This document shows positions 1 to 12,493 of a stretch of 64,000 nt of DNA, in pieces. A program made the position numbers and the translations under genes. The notes under the pieces are model-generated. The model made no database searches. It saw only the letters and a list, made by a program, of their open reading frames with translations, and was not told the origin of the DNA. Every line of letters starts with the position of its first letter. The first letter of the stretch is position 1. Source of the DNA: Neurospora crassa OR74A (Eukaryota; Ascomycota; Sordariomycetes; Sordariales; Sordariaceae); NCBI RefSeq assembly GCF_000182925.2, contig NC_026501.1, positions 1,426,001 to 1,490,000 of the forward strand, in the 5' to 3' direction.

Positions 1-430
1 GCTGACTTCACGCAGCAATAGAGACTGTGCTGTGCTGAGACATCATTCCATTGGGTTGAATTGATTGTCGCTATTACCGAAATGGGTAATCCAGCAGAGA
101 CTGCATCGCCGAAAGAGGACTCTAAGCGGCCGAGATTCGCCAAGATTGAAGTCTCGATATCTCCATCTCCAGGACCAGTTTCCCCTTTTGAACCTAGGCC
201 ATCTGAGTAGTGTCGTTCTGCACAATGCCCGACCTTGTCGCATGAACCGTGGCTCGCGTGACTTGGGGCCGGGCATCGTTCTGAGCGAACAGGCCCTTGA
301 TGTCTTGGAGAGGGCCAGGGGGGTTGTCGAAAAGTTGCAAAATGCTTGTTTTCTGGAACTCGTTGCCCAATTCGGTCGAGATGCCGCACACAGTGATGAT
401 CTGATGTCCCTCCAGGGTCAGAGTTATTAG
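1..430 (-). other. Open frames at the left edge, possible gene fragment
   Basis: I do not recognise a family here. On the minus strand one frame is open from about 465 down to 194, with residues such as GHQIITVCGISTELGNEFQ. A second frame is open from about 300 through position 1, with DGDIETSILANLGRLESSFG, and would leave the window. The two frames overlap, and both look more protein-like than chance. No convincing intron joins them, and no in-frame ATG precedes the first. It could be the broken 5' part of a gene lying mostly to the left, an unresolved spliced gene, or a coincidence. Confidence 0.2.
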
Positions 431-2110
431 CCCAGGTACACTAGCCCTCGCCTGCCCGTACTAAGGTGCCTGCCTGGGGATGGAGGGCCTGGAGGGCCTG
501 GAGGGCTCGGTACCTACCTACCTGGGCTGTAGTAGTAACGACAGTGGTGGGTGGCACATTGCGCCCGTAGCACGCTGCTATTACCAACACTCAATCGGAG
601 GTCTGGACGGGAGGTAACGAGGGAACGGGGGTGACGAAGTGGGAGTGTAGAGGGAGATAGGTAGAGGTAGCATTTTGAAATATCCAGATCGCGCTAAAGT
701 CGCCGCGGCCTGGGAACGGGCGAGCCGTCTGCCCTGCGTGCCCTGTTATATGTAAGGTACCTTATCCGGCGTGCTGGTGATGCTGGTTTGAGGTCGTCTT
801 GACTGTATTCACACGGGGTGTCGAAATGGCCAATGCCCCGTTCCTTGTGCCTGCCCCGTCTACACTACATATCGCCAATCAGGGACTTTAACCTTCCCGG
901 TCTGGCTTGAACTGGATCGCCGCCAGGGGTCTCCAAATTTCTCTCAATATTCCTTCCAATCTCGTACCGGTGACAGCAGCCTTCCTCGCTGCAACCTTCC
1001 CTTCGTACCACTGCACCTGGGGGATGTCCACGCCCTAGACCTAGCAGATTGCTCTACGGTACGGGCTGTCCACAACGCAATCGTCCCACTTTTCCTTAGT
1101 TCTTTCGGTGGATCTTTCTTTTTTCCTTCTCTTTTCTTGGTTATTTAGAGGTATTGATGTCTTCGAGAAGCTTATCAGCCCAAACGGGAAGGGCGATTCC
1201 GTGTCTCGGGGAGCTCGTGCTTCCCGGTAAAAGTGTGTGGTGTAAAATGTCCCTGTGCGGTTGGGATCTGTTAGCGTTCACTGGTGGAAAGAGCGACGGA
1301 CGTTGAGACTTGGGGGAGTGCAGCTTCTGTACCACCAGAGCGAGTGCGGGGGGTCGGATGTTCATCGGGGGGTTCGCCTACAGGCCGGGGAACTCCAATT
1401 TTCTGCGACTCTTCATCTCTTGCACAAATCAACCACCTGCAGCCCAACGGCGGTCACCTTCTGGATCCATTCCATCGCCAACTCCAGTTGCCCTCGCGAC
1501 CGACTTGCACCCCGACTCAAACTGCTGGCGTCCTCTCACCACCCGTATCAGAGAAACAGTGACGGCAACGTCATGCGGCCCCGAAGACGACTCGCTTTTG
1601 GCTTGGTCACTTCGGGCTAGACCGGGACCCCGCTTACTGGCCCTCTGGCCGCCTTTTGCGGCCACCACAGCCATGTTGGAAGCTACCGTGCTTCAACCAC
1701 CAACACTCCGCCTCCGGCCGATATAAAACCGGGCCTGACATACCGGCCCACTAGACGTCGACGAGCAACATGTGGATGGGGCATTGGGAACACGGTACCG
1801 TCGGGTTGGTTAGTTGGAGGCTCGTCATGGAGGGTTTCCGGAGGCCCAGGTGGAGGAAAAGCCCAAGTGGAGGAATAGCACACTCCCCTGCTCTCAACTC
1901 GCCAAAGGCGTCGAGCGCGGCCTTGAGAGCTCCGTCGCCTATTGTTGCAGCCTCTTCTGCATCCGACCAAAGATGTCATCTGAGATGGACCATGGAAACA
2001 CATGGTCTCATTGGCGGCAGTACGACCGAAGACGCTCCCTCACCCGGACAAGATGGCGGAGTCGTTCAGTGTGTGACTGCGGAGTCTGCCTGCTCTTCGC
2101 CCAGGTTGCT

Positions 2111-2111
<1 letters not shown>
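431..2111. other. Intergenic stretch, no gene supported
   Basis: No frame here has conserved residues or a believable splice structure. Three near-copies of a 9-base unit GGAGGGCCT lie at 482-508, followed directly by a TACCTACCTACC run at 511-522. Pyrimidine-rich DNA at 1085-1140 could be promoter or leader sequence, but no coding start follows it. Confidence 0.5.

Positions 2112-2157
<46 letters not shown>
2112..2157. repeat. 46-base T homopolymer
   Basis: An uninterrupted run of 46 T lies between GGTTGCTG and CCAAGAGC. It is the longest homopolymer in the window. Read on the minus strand it is an A46 tract, which could be the tail of a retroposed transcript, but I found no flanking duplication or related coding sequence. 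It could equally be a slippage-prone microsatellite. Confidence 0.9.
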
Positions 2158-5100
2158 CCAAGAGCGTCTTGGGATACACTGTACCTCAGCTGTGAGACGA
2201 TGGTGATGTGATGCGTCTTCTCTAAAACTCCTGAACTCGCCCAGATTTGCAATCAACTGACCTTCTCAGGGCGCACACCAGTTCGACATGATGAGAAATG
2301 ATCACATTCGAGCATCAATGAGGGACGTCATAGATTGGTTCTCGACGCCATAGTGATCTTTCGTAACTAACACATGATCTGGGACACACACAACAATCTT
2401 GGCTCAAGGTGAGGGCGGCATATCTCATGACGGTGGCACGGCGCTCAGTGTTCGATGCATCGCCAAAACCCTCACATATGTTGCATACCGCTCTGCGGCC
2501 AGTTCATCGAGCATATCTCACAAGTCATTCCTTGCTATTGAGGGTAAAAGGTATCCTAGTCCTAGGATAAGACGGGCAAACTTCTGGCCATCCCACGAAA
2601 GTCACCATATTTCATGAGCATCCAGGACAGGAGACAGCGTTGGTTGCGAGCCCGCGGAGTCTATGGCATTCAACATAGATGAGGGATCCAAAGGGACAGT
2701 GTTGGTTGATTCATCGGCTGTTTGCGGCTCTTGGCGTTCAAACAAGCGAGGGCCGGCATGTAACTCACTATGTTCCGGCGTAGGGGAAAGTGAAGAGAAC
2801 TAACAACACTGCGGCTCTTGCCCTGGTCAATATTTGGGAAAGGGTGGTAGATTGGCGAGGTTGAGTGGGTATTTACTGTTCACTACGCTTTATACCCGCG
2901 TGTTCGCGATTATGTCTGTGATGGCGCCCAATCTGCCAATCACAGGACCGAGTAGCCGCCAGAACCATGCAACCGGTAAGCGCCATCGACAAGTCAGGGC
3001 AACTCTATCGCTTGTATACCTATCTTCCATCTGCTGTGTACTGACCAACTATGCAGCCCATACCAGGCTTCACTGGCATCTACCGCCTCGATGATAGCTT
3101 TTGTCATGAATCGATGTTGTATCCATACCTAATGGAGACTGAGTCACGCTTATCTGTACCCCGAGAGAGGATAAGTACCAACAGTCATTATACTCGGCCC
3201 TTGACCGTAGGGTCGATCATACCTGGGCTTTGGCTGTGATGAGGCACTATTACTTTCCGCCATACTGTTCAAGTACGGCTGGTAATGATGGGTAGCATCG
3301 TGCTTTGACTGTATCACAGGTTCCGGTTCACCACATGCCCCTGCCGAATATGGTTCCTGGCACGGCATCCCCTCCGCGGCGTGTCAACTGTGATGGCCCG
3401 ATTGGCAGAAGTTTTCTGCATGCAGTGAAGCTGTGGTGATATTACCTTGACCCAGCTTTAATCTTCAATACGACATGCAGAAGACACCGGTGGGACCATA
3501 CCGTCTTGTCCTTGTGATATCGGGATCGAGTCGGAAGCACCGGGCGTAGTTCGCACAGCAAACGTATACCGGCCCTCCTTCTTCATAACCCTTGGTCGTA
3601 ATTACTGGCCAGCAATCTCTTCATTTGAGCAAGGGTATCAGAACTCCCCCATGCCGGAGCAGGTATCGCAGAAGTGGGCAGGACTCCATGGGATGACGGT
3701 AGAGCTTGACAAATTGGGGAAACATGCACATATGCGTGTGCTAGATGCGAGGAATCCTAGCCCACTTGTCGTTGGTGATAGGACTCCGGACCGATTGAAG
3801 CGCACCAACAGTACCGTTCAGAAAGCTATCATAGACCCCATCGGCTGGGGTCGATGACAGGCATGCATCTCGAGGTACTAAAAACACCCCTTCCTTCGCA
3901 ATCCAATTTGCGGGTGTCTTATATCGTTATGGCACTGTGGGATATGATATAATCTCCTCAGGGCCTACGTTCAACACGTGTAGTCCGCCATCTGTATTTG
4001 TCTTTGTCCTTGCTAACACAAGCAAGTCAGTTTATCAGTTCCGTGACGAAAGGGCTGCCGAGCCAACAACTCGATCTTGATGAGCTATAGACAGGGTCGG
4101 GCCGCATTTATGATTTTCATCAATCCTTGATCCAAAACAAACTATGCGGGTGCTTTGTTCGGGAAACTTATCAAGGTAATCCGTCTATCGACATGGTATG
4201 AGACTTCTACAGTTGCGATAAGATCCCCTTCGGCCGAATCACATGCTTACACGATTGAGCAATGCTGCCGCTTTTAGGCGTTCTGGCAATGCACGGAAAA
4301 TCGACACGTAAGGTGCATGCTTCCATCCACTCACATCACATTTCTTCCCGCAATCTTGCCCCAGACCTGGGAAGAGGGGAAAAGATGAATACGCTGTTCA
4401 GTGGATAGATTTTGTATCTACCGTGAGACGGTGAAGCGTTTACAGCTTCCTTGAGGGTTCGCATCCGGCCATTCTATTCTTCGATAGCATACTGACTCTG
4501 GAACAGCATTTTCTCGATTTTCCTACGTCTTTCTCGGTCACATGCTCTCTGGCGTGATGCTAACGCGGACTAGGGGGGAGCGCAAGACAGGGCAAAGCAC
4601 ACCATCAAATTACGTGTTAGGATTCTCCAAAGGGTCAAGGCGCCCTACTTCAGGAAACTTAAACTGGTGACGCAGTTGGCGGATCAGTACTAGTGTATCC
4701 CGTTCGAGTCTCGAGTGCTTCTCGACTTCCCAAGGCCTTTCCTTGCCTTGTACCTCATGGCGGCTGGCCCCGGTTGAGGTGGCCCGTTTGGGGTAGGTTC
4801 CATTACCCCAGACCTGACTTGCGTGGTTGAGCTCCAGCTTTCCCCGCGCCCCACCCCCGAAATCCCGGATGTCAAGCGACGGTCGCAACATCTTCCGAGA
4901 TATCTTCGACGAGTGATCCGGCGACCAATCAAGGCCAGCCGCGGCCCGGTCAATCGAGGACGGCGTGTCGGAGAGACCGCCCAGACCTGCGCCAGAGCCG
5001 CTCATTGCCCCACATTTTATAGGCTACCCCTGGTGAGTATCAAAGTCTATTCTCGTTTCCGCCGCCACGATGGCATTGTCCCATCCGCTATCATTCCACC

Positions 5101-5935
5101 CGTCTATGGGCAGGTGCGCAAGCCCGTCGAGCTACCGCTGCCTTACAGGGCATTTGACGTCGACATCACTAGCCCTCTTCGCATGCGTCTCCCTACCTAC
5201 CCCAGACTCGAGGCCGGCCAGTTCGCACCGCTTGCCAGTGTCTTTTCACTCGTTGTCAGCTTGCGGATAACAAAGGCTTTGAACCCCTCATCACGCCGCC
5301 ATCCCGCTCTGTCCCAAGCCAATGACAACCCCACGTGTGCTGGCTCTCTGGCCTGGCGCCATCAAGCTCCGGCGAAGGGGGGGACCTCGCTTTGATCAAT
5401 CCAATCATGCGACATGGAGGTTCTTAGCTCAGGGTAGGGGTGTGTGCTCTTGCGTCCTCTTGCAGCATCGTTGCAGATAAGGCTTGGCAGGCAGTCATCC
5501 TAGGGGTTGGAGAAAGTTGGTGTCGGGGGGCCCAGGGAACACTGGCGCTCTCTCGATCACCTTGTTCATGTGAGTTCAAGTGCGGAGCACCGAAAAAAAA
5601 ACAAAAAAGCAATGATTTGCGGCTTGCACCTGCCGTGCGGTTGATAAGCAGTCGGCCAAGTGTTGCTCGAGTCAGGATACCTACCTCTAAGGGCATGCCC
5701 CGTCTGCATGGAGCCCCCTTCTTTTCTCCAGAGCTCCTCCTTCAATCTCTATATCAACCCCAACTCCCTCTGCTTGTTTCCTTTCTCATCACGGTTCCCC
5801 AAACACATCGCTTCAACCCAATTCTCGTTTCCTCACTCAGCTCTCGCAAACTAGCAACTACCAGCGGCCTCCTCCATCCACAAGTCAAAGCACCGCCACA
5901 TTTCTCGGTCTTCAACCACTCTTCTATTACCAGCC
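2158..5935. other. Intergenic stretch upstream of the small gene at 5936
   Basis: No supported gene. A palindrome of 8-base arms, TATCCTAG-TC-CTAGGATA, lies at 2552-2569. The last 230 bases are strongly CT-rich and read as promoter and leader for the small gene. TACCTA-type words occur at 5191-5200 and 5678-5686. Base composition is balanced rather than AT-rich, so this does not look like DNA degraded by repeat-induced point mutation. Confidence 0.5.
5700..5935 (+). promoter_or_regulatory. Pyrimidine-rich promoter/leader of the small gene
   Basis: The 230 bases before the ATG at 5936 are dominated by CT tracts (for example TTCTTTTCTCC and CTCCTCCTTCAATCTC) and then C/A-rich leader sequence with few G. 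This arrangement is common ahead of highly expressed genes of filamentous ascomycetes. No clear TATA box is seen. The transcription start cannot be placed from sequence alone. Confidence 0.4.
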
Positions 5936-6196
5936 ATGTCTTCTCAGGATACCCGCTCCATGAGCCAGCGTCTTCGCCCTCGTCGTCCCTCAACCTTCCT
6001 CACCTTGGCTCCCATCATCTCCGGTGCCGAGCAAAAGCCCAAGGTCGCTTCTGCCGATGAGGCTGCTCTCGAGTCTCCTACTGAGAGCGTCAAGCAAGTA
6101 GAGGCCGACTCTGCCGAGGCCATCAAGCGCCGCGCCTCCAGTGTCAGCAGCCAGTCCTCCACCACTGGCGGGTTCCGCTTCCTCAGGAACCACTAA
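5936..6196 (+). CDS. Small Ser/Ala-rich protein of unknown function, 86 aa
   Basis: Family not recognised. The single-exon frame begins MSSQDTRSMSQRLRPRRP and ends GGFRFLRNH. It is basic at the N terminus, has an acidic Glu/Ala middle (residues 33-62) and a Ser-rich stretch near the end (RRASSVSSQSSTTGG), which holds an RRAS-type basophilic kinase site. There is no signal peptide or membrane segment. Codon choice is strongly biased to the C-ending codons of highly expressed fungal genes (GCC, GTC, AAG, CTC, TCC), unlike the flanking DNA. The ATG sits in a good context (CAGCCATGTC) after a long CT-rich leader. No neighbour lies within 6 kb on either side. Real as a gene with good confidence; function open. 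Confidence 0.75.
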   Translation: MSSQDTRSMSQRLRPRRPSTFLTLAPIISGAEQKPKVASADEAALESPTESVKQVEADSAEAIKRRASSVSSQSSTTGGFRFLRNH

Positions 6197-8558
6197 AGGG
6201 TCGCACCACTTTTTTTTAGCGGTTGGCACTTTGCCCATCCTGTCGTTCAGTCATGCTTTCAACTAAGCGATAAGAGGATGAGGCAAGCACGAGCCTTGCT
6301 GCTGCATGACACATTTCCTTATCATATACCTTCCAGCCTTGATGGCATGGATCCCATCGACATGGGAAGAACAACGATGTGCCATTCCGGCGGATAGAAA
6401 CACACCTCTTTGGGGCGAAAATGGCAAACTGAATGATTCCTACACAACAAAGGCTTACGAACGGCGCTTCTCGGTCTTCTTTTTTTTGTAATCTCTGACG
6501 GGATTTTTGCGAATGGTACGCTCCACCAGGGATGGAGTTTTCGAAGGCGCTGCGGAAGGGTTTTTTTTTTTTTTTACTTTATTTTTTTCTGTCTCCTTTT
6601 TTCTCTCACTCTTGATAAGGAGTTGTGGAGGTGTCCTTCAGGTTGACAAGGGAGGCATGGGAATGGATGTTGTTTTTTTCCTTGGCAGTTTTGGGAAGGG
6701 GCAGGAGCCAAGCACACACATGGGAGGTTTTTCTGGGATGTGCTGGCGGCAACCAGCGAAGAAGGGGGGGATCGACAAGAGGAAGATAGTATACCAATTT
6801 TCAAATGAGAACCAAATAGTTTTCTCTGCTTTTCTCGGTATTGTTATCGTTGTCTGTGAGTTGGCACAATGTCTAAACAAAACAGTTTCAAACAAGTTAG
6901 GCAATTGAAACTTGAATCGTTTGGTTTCAGTCCCTCTCCCGGATCGACCTGCTCCCTTCCTGCCCCCTCACCAAGTTGTTCGTCTCGTATTTTTTTTTTC
7001 CCCCCTCGCTTTTTCAGCGCCTGTCATGCATGCACTTGACATATCCACCCATGACGTTCGTGGTTTGGTCAACTTAACCATTCAAAGTTCTCGTTGAAGC
7101 ATACCATGATAGACAGCATCGCACAGAAATTGCCGGATGGTGGGTATCACGTCCAATCTTACCAACGAATAGGATAAGAGCCGTAGTTTGACAGAAACAA
7201 TGGAGAAAATCGCCTTCGTCCTTCACCGAACACCGAAAGAGAAAAAAATAAATTAAAAAAAAATATTACCGATAAGGGTTGTCGACAACTTGAACCGACG
7301 GTAGCCAAACCCCAAGTCATCTTGGCGTTGCCCTTGGCCAGCATATCCTTGCCTCCGGCGCACCCGGCTTGGTCTTATATCCCCGATTGCGATAAGCCAT
7401 CGAAACTTTATTTTGTCTACACTACATCCGACTTGCCGTCGTTGTTCTCGCCTTCCATCAATCACTCTTTTAAAAGAATTTCACGACAGCGAGGAGACAG
7501 ACACACTCCAGGCAGGGATGATTCAAACAGATGACACCGGCATCAATCATCAGCTGACACATTCCCCCCCTCAAAATCTCAAGCCGTTGGTGCAAGATTG
7601 CCCGTCTCAGCTCGCACAGCGGACAGGAGGTGTTAGATCTTGGGGCTTGGCAAAACACTTGAACACTTGGCGAAGAGGGGTAAAAATCACAGAATGCCCG
7701 GCTGGAGGTTGATGGCAAAAAGAAGCGGTCTCCCGGAAGGAGAAGAAGAAGAAGGGAACTGAAGACTGACAAAGCGGTAAGAAGAAATTCATGGCCAGAT
7801 GTAACATCTGAGGGTATGGAGAAACAAAAAAAAAAAAAAAAGCAACGGTGTGTGTTTTGAGTGTCCAGTAAGATGGACTTTCATTATTCGTTCGTAGCTA
7901 TTGGTGGTCGGTAGATCTCTTGGGACAGACAGAGGCTCAGATCTGCATCAAGGGGTTGCGCCGTTGTGTAGATCGCCGGCATTGTACACTATTTTTGCAC
8001 ATCTGATAACAACTAGCACTGGGCTCGAGGAAGCAAGTTCGTTCACCGCCGCTGAAGGGGCTACGTAGTGTAAAACCTTATGGATTGCGTGCGATAGAGT
8101 GATTGAAGTGTTGTTTTGTGCCCGATATAATTGAGGTCACTCACTCTTTTCCGGAAACCTAGGGACCGGTAACCTCAGCTATGGCGTCTCAACTTGAGCC
8201 CAGGGCCTTCATTTTGAGCTTCCAGGGCAATCAGAAATAATCAGACATGTGTACGTCTGAATCTGTGCATTCGATGCCCGCAAGAGAATAGTGGGTGGGA
8301 GACGTATTGCCACACCGGAGTACCGTAATTTCGATTTTGATAGTGGACTATCCGTTCATCCTGTCCTCTTAAGGGTGCTGAAGGGTATGGATTTTCGAAA
8401 TCACCGTCTTGCATACAGTTTTCTGGCGGGCATGAATGTTGCAGTATACTTCTTACCGACGATGCGTGATTTTCTCGGTGGCTAAAGACGAACGTCTGTT
8501 TATACGGTATTTGCATTGTGGCCAAAGGTGTCAATTAGCTTCTTCATGGATCTTGGAT

Positions 8559-8583
8559 ACTCTGGCCGCTTTCGGCCGGGAGT
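8559..8583. repeat. GC-rich imperfect hairpin
   Basis: The arms ACTCTGGCCG and CGGCCGGGAGT are nearly complementary around a four-base CTTT loop. It lies in gene-poor DNA with no coding frame nearby, so any terminator or structured-RNA role is a guess. Confidence 0.5.
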
Positions 8584-11359
8584 CGGTATGTACTGCGGTG
8601 AATCGGTAACTCCAATTGATATATAAGCAAAGGCACGGGAGCTGCAGATCTTCGAGGCTCAAACAGCGGGAACTGTGACTTGACACTGCAGAATTCGCGG
8701 AAATGCCCCCAAAAATCCCACCGTGCCTATTTCCATAAAGACAATGCCCGGTTCTGTGCCGTTCGTTGTGCTTCAGAAGCTAATAACCGCTACTGCCGAC
8801 ATGCCGTCCATCTGTTGTCGGCCAAAGAAGGCAAAAGCGGTATACATATGTAACAGCCCGAGATCTTGATCAATGCAAGATCTCTTGGCACACTTCACTG
8901 TGCCTCGCAAGCGCAGGGTGTCAAAGGACAACCGATGCTTTCATGGTACGAACGCTACCTCTACAGTATCAAACTGAAGCAGACAGACACCATTTTGCTT
9001 GCTTTACATGAAGGGCTTCAGAAACGTCATCTAGAAGAGGCAAAAACGCGTTTGAACAACCCCACACATGCTGTTGTTCCACCCGGTCGGCAGTGATGGA
9101 ATGGAAATCAACCTAGGTTTGTAATCAACCTTGGAAGAAAAAAAAAACCTCCCAATCAATGATGGACCAAAGATAAAGTCCAAAACAAGATCGTCAAGCG
9201 CCACAGAACTCCAATGATCAATCACAGATCACCACAGCGACACATCCCGTCATTTGATGTTGTTGCTGCTTGTGCTGTCATTGTGCCCACTGCCAGCGAA
9301 CTGTCCCTCCCCCCACCAAAAGGGCATCACGCCGCGGCTTTGTGCGGGCAACCTGACCCCCCCGCTGACCGAAAAAGTGGGGTAGCGCTGCAAGCTGCCG
9401 TGCCAAGGCGCAGCGCTAATGCCAAGCTAAAGATAAGCTCAGGCACTGGCAGACAACCCCACTGCACCATTAAAACCTCCACACAAATGGAAGTCACCAC
9501 TCCCACAAATGTACAATAACAACAACAACAACACCCATTCACTACACGACTACAAAAGATAGAAAGCCACCGTCGGACGGACTGGCAAAAAGAATTGCAA
9601 ACACTATAGAGAAGAAGAGGAAGGGACAGTATCAAGGACTGTGGGGGCAAGTTCCGAGCCCTGAGGCGTTTCTAGCTTGAACCGAACGTCGGAGTCAGGC
9701 GGATCTCCGAGCAGCTCAGCTCAGCTGGGCTGATTTGGTTTGGGGCCGGAGAGTGCACAGACCAGCCGAATACCGGCAACTCCCACTTCGAAAGTTTCAA
9801 TCGGGCAACTGGAACCTTCCGCTTTGGCCCCACAATACCCGGAGTCGGACCCAAATATCCCGGAGTCTCGGAGCGGGACTTACCGAGAAGCCACCAAGCG
9901 GCTAATTTGGCACGTGCCGGGTGTCGGATGTTCGGTGCTACGTACCTATGTATCCGGATGTTGGATCGGATGCCGGGTTACATTCCGAGCTACAATCTAT
10001 ATCAACGGTTTGGGGGCCCATCTACCCAGTTTCAAAGCGTTTGCGTCTAAACGATACGTGCGTGTATAGGTAGGTTGTATTCTCCTTGAGTTATGTCTGT
10101 CCACTAGACCTACTCGTCAGGTTTTCAAAATCGACCGTCTGGGAGTAAGCTGGCCTCACGGGCAATTGAGCTTGTGGACGGAGTTTCGGCAAGTGAAATT
10201 CACTCTCTGTTTTTTGGGTAGGCTAACCGTCAATGCCACACCCGGATTCGTGCCACGCATTTCGGTTCGACCAAGACAAAAGAATCACTTTGAGCAATGA
10301 GGTACGACAACATGAAAATCAAAGGGATCGAGGGCAAGACTTGAACAATTCGTGATAGGGGAAAACAAACACTGAAGTAGAGGGATAAAGGGGATTTATC
10401 TCAAAGCCGCCGGTCAACACCATAGCAAAACTCGGGATCGCATGTCTAGAAACAAATGAATCATCAAGCAGCGACCAAGAGCCTTCTTGGACGAACTTCG
10501 GGTTGATTCATATATACGCTGCAAGTTGCCGAATCTATATCTTTGGACCGTCCATGTCAGTGTCCCTAGAGAAATCCCATGAATGAGCAAAACCTGGTTA
10601 TAGAAACATGACGAAAAGAATACCACAGACGGACATATGTCAAGCTGGCATGAAATAGAAGCCATTAGTAAAAGTTACGGCATATGGTGGCCGCAATATC
10701 TCGATGTGTTTAAAATGGCTTCTTCATTTGAAGCTTGGGACTTTCGAGTTGCCACTCCTGTGTAGATCTCTGGTCTAAGCAATTGTGTGGACTGGACAGA
10801 TAGTAACAGCGATCACTTTCAATTCTTGGTTGTTTCAAGATGCTCACCGTAAATTTGGAAATAGATTTGCTCGGAAACAACATGTATACATGGTATATCC
10901 TCCCGAAAACATTGTATGAGTCGTATCCAACCCGAGTCCAACCAACAACGTCTTTCGTCAGTCTAACTTCCGAATTTCCAGCTTTCTCGGGGTACGTAGC
11001 AGCAGGACTTCTCGTTGTTCCCACTCAACTTCGGACAGTTAGAACAGCGCGTCACTCTCTTCACTTGGTCTATAACTCGTCAAAACAACCTTTTCAATTT
11101 CCCATTTCACATCTCTTTCCTACCTATTTGGACTTAGTTCAGTTGGGACGGAGTAGCCGTTACGTGGTCTTTGTCAATACCTAGTAACGTTGTCGCTCTG
11201 TTGGCGAAGACTAACAAAAAGAGAGGAAACTAAGACAAGACTCGACCATCAAATCTGATGGAACATCGAGTGTTTACATACCGATAACCATGTCCGTGAC
11301 TGGTCATGTCATTCTGGGTGAGTTCTTCATGATGTACGTGAAAGCCATATGTAAGGGAA

Positions 11360-11393
11360 TTCTACCTGTCGGGGATCACCATGACAGGTAGAA
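11360..11393. repeat. Perfect 11-base inverted repeat
   Basis: TTCTACCTGTC at 11360-11370 is matched exactly by GACAGGTAGAA at 11383-11393, with a 12-base spacer. It could form a stem-loop or serve as a dyad binding site. It has no neighbouring gene. Confidence 0.7.
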
Positions 11394-12493
11394 GATGGCG
11401 GGTGAAAATGATATCAAGAGTCTTGCTTAACTCAATGGGTTGCCTGCCTAGAACATGGAGGACCAACGCGTAAGTTGTTGTGACCACCTCAAAGACTCTG
11501 CTTGAGAAACCCCCCGAGCATTTGTTTATATAAGCACGAGATTAGAACGAGTACTCAGATAGCCAATGCAAGTTCCGTGGAAACAGAGCGTATAGGCTGT
11601 CATTGTATAATAGCCTTGGTGATTAGTGTGACTCGAATGCATTTATAGAGTATCAGTTATGGTATGCACTTTCATCCGAGCTAGGCACTGGAATGGTGTG
11701 TCTTTGGATGATGTGAGTCATGATTTCCTTGGGATGACTTACAAAGTCTGATGCCGGACAGCTTGCTTGCTTCGTCGAAGACCATGTGGGGAGTCAGAGG
11801 AGCACGTAGAAACTCATGATTTAGACGATGGGGAGCGTTGAATTACAAGCCATTTCTATTGATTCTCTCTATCCATTCGCTCCTCACGTACTGACCCATA
11901 GCTCAACGGCCTACCTCGGAGACATTAGACCAATGATACCCCGTGCATAATCGCTTGTCTCCTCCTATATTGTCTGCAGATATCAATTGCTGTGCCTGAG
12001 AATTGGTTCCAGTCATGACAGCAGGATGTTTGGCCAATAACTGGCTGAATGGTCCATGAAGGATATGCAAGTTTAGCGAGCCCACCTCCAGCCTCAGCTT
12101 CCAAATCAGAGAGGTCCGGCAAGCTCATCCCTTCCAGCAGTGATCTACCGACTTATTGTGTTATGTCTCGGTCAAATCAATCCATCCGTGTCGCAATAGA
12201 CCGTGATCGTCATTCGATCGTTCACATCAGGATATGGGATTCTTGTCCTCCAGACACTCGGGAGCTTTTTGGGTGACGGCCATGGGCGCATCGATCGGAG
12301 CAAAGTATTCGAGCCAGTAGTATCCTCCAAGTATTATCCTAGTATCGATCGTAATCGCTGTCCGCACATGTCGCCCATTAAAGAAATCTCGCTATGCAGT
12401 CGTGAGCATCATGGTAATGCAAGGTATGGTACAATTCCAAATGTGTGTGTTGTGTGTGTGTTCCCGTCTAATCCTCCTCAAGCCAAGTTGTCT

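Larger units (their letters stand above)
6197..12493. other. 6.3 kb gene-poor stretch
   Basis: No coding region is supported on either strand in this long interval. It contains T-rich runs (6560-6600, 6985-7005), an A16 run at 7826-7841, an imperfect GC-rich hairpin at 8559-8583 and a perfect inverted repeat at 11360-11393. Frames of 60-110 codons occur but have no conserved residues, biased codons or convincing splice sites. It may hold the 3' UTR of the small gene, long regulatory DNA or noncoding transcripts. Confidence 0.5.

Noticed and set aside
1770-2256. Frames containing poly-Phe or poly-Lys runs
   Set aside because: They are created by the 46-base T homopolymer.
4610-5395. Overlapping frames of 131 codons (-, 4610-5005) and 190 codons (+, 4823-5395)
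   Set aside because: They overlap on opposite strands with no biased codon use, no conserved motif and no splice sites; composition alone explains them.
6197-12493. Degraded transposon or RIP-mutated repeat in the gene-poor stretch
   Set aside because: Base composition is not AT-rich, and no terminal repeats or transposase- or reverse-transcriptase-like fragments were seen.
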